Assembly (NCBI RefSeq): GCF_007679325.1 | Contig: NZ_VEGI01000001.1 | Coordinates: forward strand, 1,426,001 to 1,490,000 | DNA length: 64,000 nucleotides | Reading direction: 5' to 3' | Source: Arthrobacter sp. U41 | GTDB lineage: Bacteria > Actinomycetota > Actinomycetes > Actinomycetales > Micrococcaceae | Shown here: positions 28,374 through 37,035 of the stretch, in pieces | How positions within the stretch are numbered: position 1 is the stretch's first letter | How the letters are laid out: each line of letters opens with the position of its first letter | The notes under the pieces: generated by a model | Told to the model about the DNA's origin: nothing | The model's input: the letters and a program-made list of their open reading frames with translations, nothing else | Database searches by the model: none | Translations under genes and position numbers: made by a program

Positions 28374-28554
28374 GGTGCTCCTACAGAAAAAGGTTTCTCG
28401 GGCAGATGCGCCCATACCCGCCTAGTTCACCATATTTTGCGGATTCCCGCGCATCCCGCATGAAAACCCGGGCCTCCGGACACGACTTTCGGACGTAATG
28501 AAGGCCCGCAGTTGAGCCCTTTTGCCGGACGCGCCCCGTGGGGCCGGGAGGTTG

Positions 28555-29235
28555 TCAGGCGGGGGTTCCGGGAGGGGTGCCGGCAGTGTTCGCAGCGGCC
28601 CTGCCCCGGTCATCCGGGATCATGGACCACATGGTCGCCATGCGCTCCGCACCTGCGGGGACATGGTCCGGGTCATCCAGTTCGTAGTCCCGCAGCAGGT
28701 CGAAGAGCCGGTTGTTCAGTTCCGCCCGCTGGTCCGGCGTCAGGTAAAGCAGATTGCTGGCCAGTACAACGGAGGAGGGCCCGTCCACGGCTTCGCCGCG
28801 CTGGCGCTGCTCATCCCGGGTCTTGGCGTAGGCATTGACGCGCCGGCGGTAAGCGTCCAGTTCAAGATCCAGCACGGCGAACTCGGGGCTGGCCACACCG
28901 CCGCCCGAGTTGATCGTGAAGTCAGTGCCCGCGGCCTTCCAGCGTCGCTCCCTGGCATCGCCCGCGGTGGCGGCCGGCACCACGATGCCCCACTTCTGCA
29001 GGGCGCGCAGGTGATAGCTCATGGCGCTCGGGGTGAGGCCGGTCTGCGCGGCGAGCTCCGTGGCCGTCCGGCTTACCTGGGTTGAATACAGTTCGGAAAT
29101 GACCTCCAGCCGGGCAGCGTGGGCCAGTGCCCGGATTGCCTTGGGGTCGGTGATTTCCACTTTCTTTTCCGGGCGCTGCCGGCGTTTGGCGGCCGGAGGT
29201 ACCGGTGGCTCCGCCGTGGGGGATTCTGCATTCAC
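28555..29235 (-). CDS. ArsR-type helix-turn-helix regulator, divergent from an MFS exporter
   Basis: 226 aa. After a Pro/Lys-rich start, the winged helix is at about 30-105: 'IRALAHAARLEVISELYSTQ', 'LAAQTGLTPSAMSYHLRALQ'. A second domain of about 90 residues follows with no clear ligand motif. The start is GTG 29235 with TAGACT (29247-29242) 6 nt upstream, so leaderless. Its position divergent from an MFS exporter suggests that it represses that gene, and the intergenic ATGAAA/TTTCAT half-sites support this. Confidence 0.85.
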   Translation of the reverse strand: MNAESPTAEPPVPPAAKRRQRPEKKVEITDPKAIRALAHAARLEVISELYSTQVSRTATELAAQTGLTPSAMSYHLRALQKWGIVVPAATAGDARERRWKAAGTDFTINSGGGVASPEFAVLDLELDAYRRRVNAYAKTRDEQRQRGEAVDGPSSVVLASNLLYLTPDQRAELNNRLFDLLRDYELDDPDHVPAGAERMATMWSMIPDDRGRAAANTAGTPPGTPA

Positions 29236-29277
29236 CCCACCAGTCTACCGAGCGGCACCAAACTATGAAAGAACTGC

Positions 29278-29307
29278 TTGACACTATGTTTCGCGGAAGA
29301 GTAGCTT
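29278..29307 (+). promoter_or_regulatory. MFS exporter promoter with nearby dyad elements
   Basis: TTGACA (29278-29283) and TAGCTT (29302-29307) are 18 nt apart, and the ATG at 29315 follows 7 nt later. Similar motifs surround it: CTATGAAAG at 29263-29271, and TATGAA (29314-29319) facing TTCATA (29328-29333). These may be binding sites of the divergent ArsR-type protein. Confidence 0.6.
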
Positions 29308-29314
29308 GCTGTTT

Positions 29315-30865
29315 ATGAAACAGATACTTCATACCTTGCCGGGCGAGTCGCGGGACGCGCAGCCCCTCTGGCGCAACCACGATTTCCTCCTCGCCGGCAG
29401 CGCCCGCTTCGTCGCCACGGCCGGCATGGGCGCCGTCATCGTCAGCGTCATGCTGCACCTGCAGAACCTCGCCGCGGCCGGCCAGACCTCGGTGGCCGGG
29501 CCCTGGCTTGTGGCGGCTTATCTGTTCTGCTCGGCGCTCCCTCTCGTGCTCCTCGCCCCATGGGCCGGCCGGCTGGCGGACACCAGGGACTCCCGGACGC
29601 TGGCGACGGCGTCGTCCGTGGTCAGTGCCGCGGCGGTCGCCGGCATGGGCCTGGGCATGCAGTATCTGGACAACTACCTTCCGGCGCTCTTCGCCATGAC
29701 TTTCCTGCTCGACACCGCACAGGCGGTGGCCGGGCCCACCTGGCAGGCCCTGCTGCCGAGGATCGTCGGCGAAGAACGGACCCCGCGGGCGCTGGGCACC
29801 ATGCAGGCAACCATCATGATCGCCGGCATGGTGGGACCGGCCGCAGGCGGGCTGCTCAGCGGCTGGGGCGGATCCGGCCTCGTGTTTGCCGTGGCCAGCG
29901 CCTGCTACCTGGCGATGGGGGTGGCCGCCATGCTCATCCGGACGCGCCGTGGAACTGCCGCCGAGCGGGTCGGCAAGGACGTTCCCGCCCTGCTGGACGG
30001 CCTGCGCATCATCCGCCGGGACAGCCTGGTGTGGGCCCTGGTTCTCGGGGCCCTGTTCTTCATCACCGTCGGCGAGGCGACCAACGTCCTTGAAGTGTTC
30101 CTGGCCCGCGACGAGCTCGGTGCCACCGAAACCCAGTACGGGCTACTGGCAGCCTCGTTCGGTCTGGGCATGGCTGCCGGGGCCGCGATGGCCGGACGGA
30201 TCAAGACCCCGCCAACCCGGCTGCGGGCGCTGCTGGCCTCGATGGCACTGACCTCAGCGTTCCTGGGGATCATGGCCCTGGTGCCGAGTGTGGAGCTGCT
30301 GTTCGTGGCCTACACCGCGATGGGGGCAGCCTGCGGCGTGCTGAATGCGTGCTTCGGGGCGATCGCGATCCTGCGGATCCCGGAGAGCGGGCGCGGCCAG
30401 GCGATGGCGATCCTTGGAGGCCTGACCCGGGCCGTCTCCATCGGTGCGCTGGCTCTGGGCGGGCTGCTGGGCGCCCTGCTCCCCATCCGGATGAGTTTCC
30501 TGGCCACCGGAGCGGCCGGGGTCCTGGTGGCCCTGGCCGTCGCCGCCTATGTCCTGCCCCGCTTTGGCAGCGAGGGCGCGGCAGGTCCGGCCGCCGACGC
30601 CGGGCCGGAAGCGGAAGCCGGGCCGGAAGCGGAAGCCGGACCTGCGGCGGACACCGCCCCGTCGGCCGGCGGTGCGGTCCCGCCGGCTGCGTCTGCCGGA
30701 GGTGGCGCCTCAGGCAGGCAGCAGGAAACCGTCGCGGACCAGGTTCGCCACCTCGGTGAGGAGTCCGGCGCGGAAGGTCTCGCCGTTCCAGTCCTCGCCC
30801 CCGCCCAGCAGCGCCTCCAGGGCGCCGATGATCTGCCCGACGGACAGGTCGCCGTCGCACGCTGA
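29315..30865 (+). CDS. MFS transporter, probable drug or metabolite exporter
   Basis: 516 aa with about twelve membrane segments. The loop 2-3 signature is 'GRLADTRDSRTLATASSVVS' and the overall pattern fits the DHA3/enterobactin-exporter-like group. The substrate is unknown. The start ATG 29315 is predicted to be leaderless. The last 95 residues after helix 12 are low complexity ('PEAEAGPEAEAGP') and then run antisense to the end of the convergent methyltransferase gene for 156 nt, which suggests that an original stop was lost and the tail is not conserved. Confidence 0.88.
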   Translation: MKQILHTLPGESRDAQPLWRNHDFLLAGSARFVATAGMGAVIVSVMLHLQNLAAAGQTSVAGPWLVAAYLFCSALPLVLLAPWAGRLADTRDSRTLATASSVVSAAAVAGMGLGMQYLDNYLPALFAMTFLLDTAQAVAGPTWQALLPRIVGEERTPRALGTMQATIMIAGMVGPAAGGLLSGWGGSGLVFAVASACYLAMGVAAMLIRTRRGTAAERVGKDVPALLDGLRIIRRDSLVWALVLGALFFITVGEATNVLEVFLARDELGATETQYGLLAASFGLGMAAGAAMAGRIKTPPTRLRALLASMALTSAFLGIMALVPSVELLFVAYTAMGAACGVLNACFGAIAILRIPESGRGQAMAILGGLTRAVSIGALALGGLLGALLPIRMSFLATGAAGVLVALAVAAYVLPRFGSEGAAGPAADAGPEAEAGPEAEAGPAADTAPSAGGAVPPAASAGGGASGRQQETVADQVRHLGEESGAEGLAVPVLAPAQQRLQGADDLPDGQVAVAR

Positions 30866-32365
30866 GACAAAGCCGGCCAGCTCGGTGCTCAGCAGGTTGG
30901 TGCGGCGCAGGCCCGCACCCTGGCGCAGCAGGATGACGCCGGGGTGCTCGGCGCCCGGGCGCTGGTGCCGCTCCTCGGTGACGTCCTCGGCCACCAGGAG
31001 GTGCGCGGCCGCCAGGTCGTGGGCGGCCAGCCAGTCGGCGCGTTCCACCGCGGCACCGATGTGCGGGCCGACGGGCTGCTCGATCGGATAGGTGATCTCC
31101 TCGAAGCGCCTCAGGACCGGGGCCCCGGCGGGACGCCTCAGCCAGATCATTCCGAAGCCGATGGCATCGACGCTGCGGGAGGCGAAGTCGTCCAGATAGG
31201 CGGCGTACGAGTCCTGGTAGAGCCGCCGGTCCCGCGCCTCGGAGGCGTCTTGCAGCCAGGTTTCGGCGTACTGCTCCGGGCTGACCTGCTCACGCTGGAT
31301 GAACCAGACGTCCGCGTCCGGACTCGCCCAGCTTTGCGGCCGTTCGGCCCAGTCGGTGCCCGCCGGGATCTCCCAGTTGCCCAAAAGCTGGGCTGTTCCG
31401 CCAGGGGCAAGGACCGAGGGCAGGGCCCGGACCAGTGCGGCGACGATGTCATCGCCCGGCAGGCCGCCGTCGCGGTAGGTGAACTGGTCCGCGGCGGCCT
31501 CGCCCGGGGTGCGCGGCGTGATCACGAAGGGCGGGTTGGAGACCACCAGCTCGAACTCCTCACCCGCCACCGGTTCGAGCAGGGAGCCCCGGCGCAGGCT
31601 CACGCGGGCTTCCAGATCGGAGGGGTCCAGGTGGAGCTGGCCGGCGTTGAGCAGCAGGTTGAAGCGGGTGAACGCGAGGGCGCGGTCCGAGATGTCCGTG
31701 GCCGTCACGTGCTCAGCGTGGTGCAGCAGGTGGAACGTCTGGATGCCGCAGCCGGTGCCGAGGTCCAGCGCCCGGGCCGCGTGCCGCCGGGCGGTGACCT
31801 GCACCAGGGTGGTGGACGCCTGCCCGATCCCGAGCACGTGGTCGTGGCGCAGGACGCCCGGGCGCTGGTGGGCGGCCAGATCGCTGGCCACCCAGAGTTC
31901 CGCCCCGCCGCTGCTACTTTCCCGCTGGGTCTCGTCCCCCTGGGCGCTTTCCGCGGCGGTTCCGTCCCAGCCGTACGGCCGCAGATCCACCTTCGCCTGG
32001 ACCAGGCCGTCTGTTGCCGGCTCCACGAGGTCCAGCTCCAGCAGCCCCTGCGTGCGGACGCCGGGCAGGGCGGCGTCGAGTGTTGCGGCCGGCTGCGGTT
32101 CGGCCAGCAGCCAGAGACGGACGACGGCGGCGAGCGCCGCCGTCGCCGGCTCCCCGTGGCGCGCTTGTTCGGTGACAATCAGGGCGGGAACCAGCTGGTC
32201 GCGGCTGAGGGCGCTGTGCGCGGCGGGGCCGAGGAGTCCGGCGACGCCGTCAACGGTGTAGCCGATGCCGCGCAGGTCCCGGGCCAGGGACTCGAGCAGG
32301 TCGGGCAGATCGCTGCGGGGGGCGTCGGGGGTGTTGCCGGCCGTGAAATGCGTTGAGGGAGTCAC
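30710..32365 (-). CDS. Class I SAM-dependent methyltransferase (N6-adenine/N5-glutamine type, 'NPPF')
   Basis: 551 aa. A central methyltransferase fold has 'RALDLGTGCGIQTFHLLHHA' (SAM site, near 190) and the catalytic tetrad NPPF in 'ELVVSNPPFVITP' near 285. N- and C-terminal domains of about 150 and 200 residues flank it; the family occurs in actinobacteria. NPPF enzymes methylate adenine N6 or glutamine N5, so RNA or a release-type protein could be the target. The GTG at 32365 has TAAACT (32377-32372) 6 nt upstream. Its 3' end overlaps the MFS gene. Confidence 0.88.
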   Translation of the reverse strand: MTPSTHFTAGNTPDAPRSDLPDLLESLARDLRGIGYTVDGVAGLLGPAAHSALSRDQLVPALIVTEQARHGEPATAALAAVVRLWLLAEPQPAATLDAALPGVRTQGLLELDLVEPATDGLVQAKVDLRPYGWDGTAAESAQGDETQRESSSGGAELWVASDLAAHQRPGVLRHDHVLGIGQASTTLVQVTARRHAARALDLGTGCGIQTFHLLHHAEHVTATDISDRALAFTRFNLLLNAGQLHLDPSDLEARVSLRRGSLLEPVAGEEFELVVSNPPFVITPRTPGEAAADQFTYRDGGLPGDDIVAALVRALPSVLAPGGTAQLLGNWEIPAGTDWAERPQSWASPDADVWFIQREQVSPEQYAETWLQDASEARDRRLYQDSYAAYLDDFASRSVDAIGFGMIWLRRPAGAPVLRRFEEITYPIEQPVGPHIGAAVERADWLAAHDLAAAHLLVAEDVTEERHQRPGAEHPGVILLRQGAGLRRTNLLSTELAGFVSACDGDLSVGQIIGALEALLGGGEDWNGETFRAGLLTEVANLVRDGFLLPA

Positions 32366-32462
32366 CGGACAAGTTTAGTCCCGGCCCACGCGGCCCCGGC
32401 GCCGGGCTCTGAAGGGCCTGGACCCTGGTCCACACCAAAGAGACGGCTCCCAGGGACCGGCG

Positions 32463-33233
32463 CTAGAGGTGCTTCGCGGCGTAGATCCGCAAGGCATCAC
32501 GGACAAAAACCGCCCCGGCTTCGCCGCCGTAGTTCGCGGCGAAGCGCGGATCGGCAACGTACATCTCGCCGAGTCCGGTGACGTAGCCCTTCAGATCGCC
32601 GCCGCCACCGGTACCGGGCGCCGGGGCGGGTGTGCCGGGAATCCCGGTCAGCCACTCGACGTGCCGCCGGGCCAACTCCTGCGCCTCCGTGCTGTCCGCT
32701 GCAACACCCGATTCGGCCGCCGCGATCCAGTCGCTGCCCAGCTGCCGGGAACGCTGCTTCCACGCGTCCTTCTCAGCCGGGCCCATCCCGCGCCACCATG
32801 CGTCGCTTGTCGCGTATGCGTCCTTGCCCCAGCGCTCCTCCACCTCGTCCTTGTAGCGGGTGTGGTCGAAGCCGTCGAACATGTGTTCCGCCATGATCTG
32901 TCCTCCATTTTTCAGTGCTTCCATCGTCTGCCGGACCGACGCGATCTGACGTGTCAGCCGTTCCTGTTCCTGCCGCAGCCAGTCCAAGTGGCGGCCCAGG
33001 GCCTTTTCGGCATCGGGCTCGTGGTCCAGGACTTCGGCGATTGCCGGCAGCCCGAGCCCGAGGTCCCGCAGAAGCAGGATGCGCTGCAGCCGCACCAGCG
33101 ACGACTGGTCGTAGAACCGGTAGCCGTTGTCTCCGGTCCGGCTGGGTTTGAGCAGCCCGATGTCGTCGTAGTGGCGCAGCGTACGGCTGGTGGTCCCGAC
33201 GTTCCTGGCGATCTGCTGCACGGACCATTCCAT
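32463..33233 (-). CDS. MerR-family regulator of TipAL type (TipAS drug-binding domain)
   Basis: 256 aa. Residues 1-70 form the MerR HTH ('WSVQQIARNVGTTSRTLRHY' and 'NGYRFYDQSSLVRLQRILLL'). A coiled coil spans about 75-110. The TipAS domain follows ('ERWGKDAYATSDAWWRGM', 'LGEMYVADPRFAANYGG'), the domain that binds thiopeptide and other hydrophobic compounds. ATG 33233 opens the conserved domain; longer frames start in the promoter. A MerR-type promoter lies 69 nt upstream, indicating autoregulation. Confidence 0.93.
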   Translation of the reverse strand: MEWSVQQIARNVGTTSRTLRHYDDIGLLKPSRTGDNGYRFYDQSSLVRLQRILLLRDLGLGLPAIAEVLDHEPDAEKALGRHLDWLRQEQERLTRQIASVRQTMEALKNGGQIMAEHMFDGFDHTRYKDEVEERWGKDAYATSDAWWRGMGPAEKDAWKQRSRQLGSDWIAAAESGVAADSTEAQELARRHVEWLTGIPGTPAPAPGTGGGGDLKGYVTGLGEMYVADPRFAANYGGEAGAVFVRDALRIYAAKHL

Positions 33234-33301
33234 CTGATTGCCCCCTTCCGCTCCGCTGCCGGCCCTGTCCGGCTGGCCGGTCCTGTCCGGCCGGTAATCC
33301 G

Positions 33302-33332
33302 ATGCTAGATCTTGACGCTGCGTCAAGGTCAA
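33302..33332 (-). promoter_or_regulatory. MerR-type 19-nt-spacer promoter of the TipAL-like gene
   Basis: On the minus strand TTGACC (33332-33327) and TAGCAT (33307-33302) are separated by exactly 19 nt, the overlong spacer typical of MerR-activated promoters. Most of the perfect 17-bp palindrome CTTGACGCTGCGTCAAG (33311-33327) lies in that spacer. Confidence 0.85.
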
Positions 33333-33478
33333 GGAGTGCGCCCGGGTGGCCCGACGCTTGCGCGACCGCGTGTACCTCGCCCTGCACCGGGGCCGGCTGC
33401 TGGAGCTCACCGCGGAGTAGGGCGGGTCCGGGCGCGGGAGGAACCGGAGGCAGCCGGCATCGGCGGTAAATTGGAGGA

Positions 33479-33934
33479 ATGCTCTTCCCCATTTCCCGCC
33501 GCGCCCGGGCCGTCCTGCAGCGCGCATCCGGCGTCGCGGCGGGCGCCGCCGTCGTACTTTCCGCCGCGGCGTGCTCCCCGGCCGGTTCCATCGAATCGGC
33601 CGATGTGCCGGCGTGGCAGGCCACCGCCCTGCCCTCAGCCGAAGGCACCGTGTTCGAGGATGCAGGCAAGATCCTCAACCGGGATCCGATCGTGAAGACC
33701 GCGCCCGGGTTCGGTCCGGGCACGTACGTCCTGACGATCACCTGCGACGGCGGGGGCAAGGCCTTCTTCGACGTCACCCTCGACGGCGCCAGGCTGACCG
33801 AGGTGGGAGCGGCCTGCAACGGCAGCCGGGAGACGGCACGCATCAAGGTCCCCGCCGCCGGCACGCTCCGCATCAGCACGTCGAGTGTCGATGCTCCGCT
33901 GATCTACGCCTACCACCTGGCGCCTGCGGCGTAG
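33479..33934 (+). CDS. Small lipoprotein, member 1 of a tandem family
   Basis: 151 aa. Signal peptide 'RASGVAAGAAVVLSAAAC' with the lipobox cysteine at residue 32. The mature domain has 'GFGPGTYVLTITCDGGGKAF' and a second cysteine in 'GAACNGSR', probably a disulfide-linked beta-sandwich, and ends 'PLIYAYHLAPAA'. The next two genes share this layout. Function unknown. GGAGG sits only 1 nt before the ATG, which is tighter than normal. Confidence 0.75.
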   Translation: MLFPISRRARAVLQRASGVAAGAAVVLSAAACSPAGSIESADVPAWQATALPSAEGTVFEDAGKILNRDPIVKTAPGFGPGTYVLTITCDGGGKAFFDVTLDGARLTEVGAACNGSRETARIKVPAAGTLRISTSSVDAPLIYAYHLAPAA

Positions 33935-33997
33935 GAGCATGGCGCCGCGCCGGCCGCGAGGGGCGCTGTGACGTGCGCCCGCGGCTAGGCTCGGTGC

Positions 33998-34573
33998 ATG
34001 TCTGCTACTGGGGGTATGCACTGGACGCGCCGAACGGCGCTGCTGCTGACGGCCGGCGCCGTCGCTGCAGGGCTGGCGGGGTGTGAATACGCCGACGACG
34101 TCGGCCCCTCAGGGGCCGCGGCCAGCCCGTCCTGGCCCTCTTCGCCGGCCAGTGCGCCGCCGCCGACCCGGGATCCGGAACTTGTTGCCGCCGAGGCCCG
34201 CAATCTGTTGGAGCTGGAGGCTGTCCTCGACGGCGCGCAGGACGGTCCCTTTTTCGGCGGCTCGGGCGGGATCGGCGACACCAGCAGCGGAGGATTCTCG
34301 GTATCGAGCAAGGTGGTGCGGGCCGGCCGGTACGAAGTCTCCGCGGCCTGCGTCGGGGCGCCGGACGCGCATTTATCCGTCTTCCAAGGCGCCCGCGAGG
34401 GCGGCACCCTCCTGGTGCGCAGCCTCGACTGCGGCATCGCGACCGGAGCGCTGCTGGACCTGGAATCCGGCGAAGTCTCGGCTCACCTGGTCCGATACGG
34501 CGGAGGCGCCCCCGGGCCCGCGACCGGCGCCGTCGCAGGCATCCGGATCAGCTTCTACGGGCCGGGGCGGTAA
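33998..34573 (+). CDS. Small lipoprotein, member 2 of a tandem family
   Basis: 191 aa. 'WTRRTALLLTAGAVAAGLAGC' (positions 9-29, written here in two parts of one signal) carries twin arginines and a lipobox. The mature part has 'AGRYEVSAACVG', a second cysteine in 'SLDCGIATG' and ends 'GIRISFYGPG'. TAGGCT (33986-33991), 6 nt before the ATG, indicates its own leaderless promoter, so the three genes may be expressed separately. No known family is recognised. Confidence 0.75.
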   Translation: MSATGGMHWTRRTALLLTAGAVAAGLAGCEYADDVGPSGAAASPSWPSSPASAPPPTRDPELVAAEARNLLELEAVLDGAQDGPFFGGSGGIGDTSSGGFSVSSKVVRAGRYEVSAACVGAPDAHLSVFQGAREGGTLLVRSLDCGIATGALLDLESGEVSAHLVRYGGGAPGPATGAVAGIRISFYGPGR

Positions 34574-34647
34574 TCACCGGCGCGCCTCGTCGGGAGCCCG
34601 CCGTCGGACTCTGGCGGACAGGACACCGGCGGGGTTAAAGTCAGCAC

Positions 34648-35181
34648 ATGCCCGCTCTCCCAGCGCAGGGCGTTCCCCGAAACCGCACGGCGTCCGCCGT
34701 GGGAATCCTGCTTGTGCTCGGAACGGCACTGTCCGGCTGCGCCTACGAATATGACGAGGACTTTTCCAGCGGAACCTCATCCGCATCCGCTCCGGCATTC
34801 ACGGATGCGGCGCTGCCGCGGGACCCCACCTGGAACCGGCCGGTCTCCGGCCCGGAACTCGACGAGTGGGCCGCGGAAGTGCTGCCCGAAACCGACGGAG
34901 AAGTCTTCCACTCCAACTACGGCGCCCTGGACGCAGGAGAGGAGCGGGAGGAGACCACCGCGAACCTGCCCGAGGGCACGTATGCCTTGACCCTGGCCTG
35001 CCGCGGCCCGCGGCGGGTGTCGTTCAACATCAGCCACGACGACATCGACCTGGTGGACTTGAACCTGCGGTGCGGGACCTCACGGGTCAACGTGGTCTAC
35101 CTGCCCGCCGACACCGTGCTGCACATCACGGTGGAGGCGCGGAGGGGCTCCAACTTCGCCTACCGCGTGAGCCTGATCTAA
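34648..35181 (+). CDS. Small lipoprotein, member 3 of a tandem family
   Basis: 177 aa. Signal 'ASAVGILLVLGTALSGC' ends at the lipobox Cys31. The domain near 105-175 reads 'EGTYALTLACRGPRRVSFNI', then 'NLRCGTSRVNVVYLPADTVL' and 'SNFAYRVSLI', parallel to members 1 and 2. TAAAGT (34636-34641), 6 nt before the ATG, predicts a leaderless mRNA. An acidic linker ('YEYDEDF') follows the lipid anchor. Function unknown. Confidence 0.75.
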   Translation: MPALPAQGVPRNRTASAVGILLVLGTALSGCAYEYDEDFSSGTSSASAPAFTDAALPRDPTWNRPVSGPELDEWAAEVLPETDGEVFHSNYGALDAGEEREETTANLPEGTYALTLACRGPRRVSFNISHDDIDLVDLNLRCGTSRVNVVYLPADTVLHITVEARRGSNFAYRVSLI

Positions 35182-35242
35182 GGCCTCCCGGCTCAGGCGT
35201 CAGTCCGGGCAGACGCCCGGCGGGACATAGGACCGCAGGGTG

Positions 35243-36136
35243 TCAGGCCGCGCAACCGTCCGGGCAGCGGAGCGTCTCCGGGCTGGCGGCGCAGTCCTGG
35301 CAGTAGAGCGTGAGCGTGCGGCAGGACGGGTTGGAGCAATTCTCAAATTTGCTGGTGGGCGCCGAGCAGCGGACGCATTCGCCGATAGTCTTCGCGTCCT
35401 CGCTGAATTCCAGGTGCATACGCTTGTCGAACACGTACAGGGAGCCCTCCCAGAGGCCCTGGTCCTTGAAGGTTTCGCCGTAGCGGACAATCCCGCCGTC
35501 GAGCTGGTAGACCTCCTTGAAGCCGCGGTTCACCATGAGGCTGGAAAGCACCTCGCAACGGATTCCCCCGGTGCAGTAGGTGACCACCGGCTTGTCCTTA
35601 AGCGCGTCGTACTTGCCGGAGTCGAGTTCCTTGATGAAGTCGTGGGTGGTGGCCACGTCCGGAACGATTGCGTCCTTGAATTTGCCGATCTGGGCCTCGA
35701 AGCCGTTGCGGCCGTCGAAAAACACGACCTCCTCGCCGGACTCCTTCCGCGCTTCCACGAGCTGGTGGAGTTCCGCTGGCTTGAGGTGCTTCCCGCCGCC
35801 GACGACGCCCCCGGCATCCACTTTGAGCTCCCCCGGCGCACCGAAGGACACAACCTCGTCGCGGACCTTGACGCTCAGCCGGGGGAAGTCCGCGGCCCCG
35901 CCGTCGGACCACTTCACGTCGATGCTGTGGAAGCCCTTGTATTCACGGGTTGTCTTGACGTACTGCTTCACGGCGTTCAGTTCGCCGCCGACGGTCGCGT
36001 TGATGCCGTCCTTGGAGATAATGATGCGGCCGGTCAGGCCGAGCTTTTCGCAGAGGGCACGCTGCCACAGCCGGATGGCGTCCGGGTCCGCGAGGGGGGT
36101 AAAGCCGTAAAAGAGCACAATTCTGTTCAGAGCCAC
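35243..36136 (-). CDS. trhO: tRNA uridine(34) hydroxylase TrhO (rhodanese-related)
   Basis: 297 aa. TrhO proteins install 5-hydroxyuridine at tRNA position 34 in an oxygen-dependent reaction. An N-terminal acylphosphatase-like domain ('[20 protein letters not shown]', '[13 protein letters not shown]') precedes the rhodanese domain with the active-site loop CTGGIRC near residue 190. The tail is cysteine-rich ('[19 protein letters not shown]' and '[19 protein letters not shown]'), probably a metal site. GTG 36136 has TACCCT (36148-36143) 6 nt upstream. Confidence 0.93.
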   Translation of the reverse strand: MALNRIVLFYGFTPLADPDAIRLWQRALCEKLGLTGRIIISKDGINATVGGELNAVKQYVKTTREYKGFHSIDVKWSDGGAADFPRLSVKVRDEVVSFGAPGELKVDAGGVVGGGKHLKPAELHQLVEARKESGEEVVFFDGRNGFEAQIGKFKDAIVPDVATTHDFIKELDSGKYDALKDKPVVTYCTGGIRCEVLSSLMVNRGFKEVYQLDGGIVRYGETFKDQGLWEGSLYVFDKRMHLEFSEDAKTIGECVRCSAPTSKFENCSNPSCRTLTLYCQDCAASPETLRCPDGCAA

Positions 36137-36283
36137 GTTTTAAGGGTACTGGGTGGACCACTACGCGGCGTGCGGGCGGCCGCGCCGGCGGCGGCGGGGC
36201 CTTCCGGTCACAATTACGTAAGCAAACCCCGTTCCCGGACCCGGCCCCTGTTGCTTGTGCCGGGGCTGGAATACTCTCATCAC

Positions 36284-36976
36284 ATGAGTCTTGAGGCCAT
36301 GGTTGAAGACACTCGCCACTTGCTGGAAACCTGGGTCACCGGCTGGGCCGGCTGCCGGGGGTATGAGACACGCCGTGAGGGCAGATTCCCTGCGGCCCTC
36401 AGGGCGGACACCACCCACGAATGGGAATACTTCGCCCACGACCCCTCCGATGCGGAATTCGCCGCCCTGGCCGCCACCACCGCTGAAGTACCGGCCCGCG
36501 TCCTCACGATCCTCACGAACGACGTGGCGCGGTACAAGTTCCTGGCCCAGCAGCACGGACTCAACGTCACGTCAGCCTCGCAGACCATGATGATCGTGGA
36601 CATGGAGACACAGGACGCCGAGGATCCCTGGCTCCCGGATGATGACCTCCGGTGGGTGCCGTCCCGAACGGACGGAGTCCACCATGCCGTGGTTTACGCC
36701 GGGGACGAGGTGGCAGCGAGCGGGCAGGTGTTCGTGGTGGGCCACACCGCTATCTTCGACAAGATCGTCACGGAACCGGGATACCGGCGCCGGGGCCTGG
36801 GCCGGTTCATCATGCGGGCCCTCGCCGCCCAGGCATTCGAGCACGACATCGAATCCGGGCTGCTGCTCGCGTCACTCGACGGGCAGAAACTATATTCGCA
36901 CCTCGGCTGGACCGCGGTCTGCCACGTGCTGATGCTCTCCGCCTCGGACGAGGGCTCCGACCTGTCCGTGGGCTGA
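36284..36976 (+). CDS. GNAT-family N-acetyltransferase
   Basis: 230 aa. The acetyl-CoA binding motif A is 'VTEPGYRRRGLGRFIMRALA' near 165-185, followed by 'LLLASLDGQKLYSHLGW', the usual motif B region. The N-terminal 110 residues show no second GNAT signature. Substrate unknown. TACTCT (36272-36277), 6 nt before the ATG, predicts a leaderless mRNA. It lies 59 nt before the helicase gene on the same strand. Confidence 0.88.
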   Translation: MSLEAMVEDTRHLLETWVTGWAGCRGYETRREGRFPAALRADTTHEWEYFAHDPSDAEFAALAATTAEVPARVLTILTNDVARYKFLAQQHGLNVTSASQTMMIVDMETQDAEDPWLPDDDLRWVPSRTDGVHHAVVYAGDEVAASGQVFVVGHTAIFDKIVTEPGYRRRGLGRFIMRALAAQAFEHDIESGLLLASLDGQKLYSHLGWTAVCHVLMLSASDEGSDLSVG

Positions 36977-37035
36977 GTCCCCGGGTGGCCCGTTCTTGTC
37001 CCGGACGATTTGAGGCCGGGTGAAAGAATGTACGA

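Noticed and set aside
29306..29314. TTG at 29306 as MFS start
   Set aside because: The ATG at 29315 fits the predicted leaderless start 7 nt after TAGCTT; the TTG would overlap the -10.
33346..33420. A 24-codon frame after AAGGAG
   Set aside because: A GTG start and a fair SD exist, but the peptide is Arg/Leu-rich, unconserved as far as I can tell and overlaps a promoter region; too weak to call.
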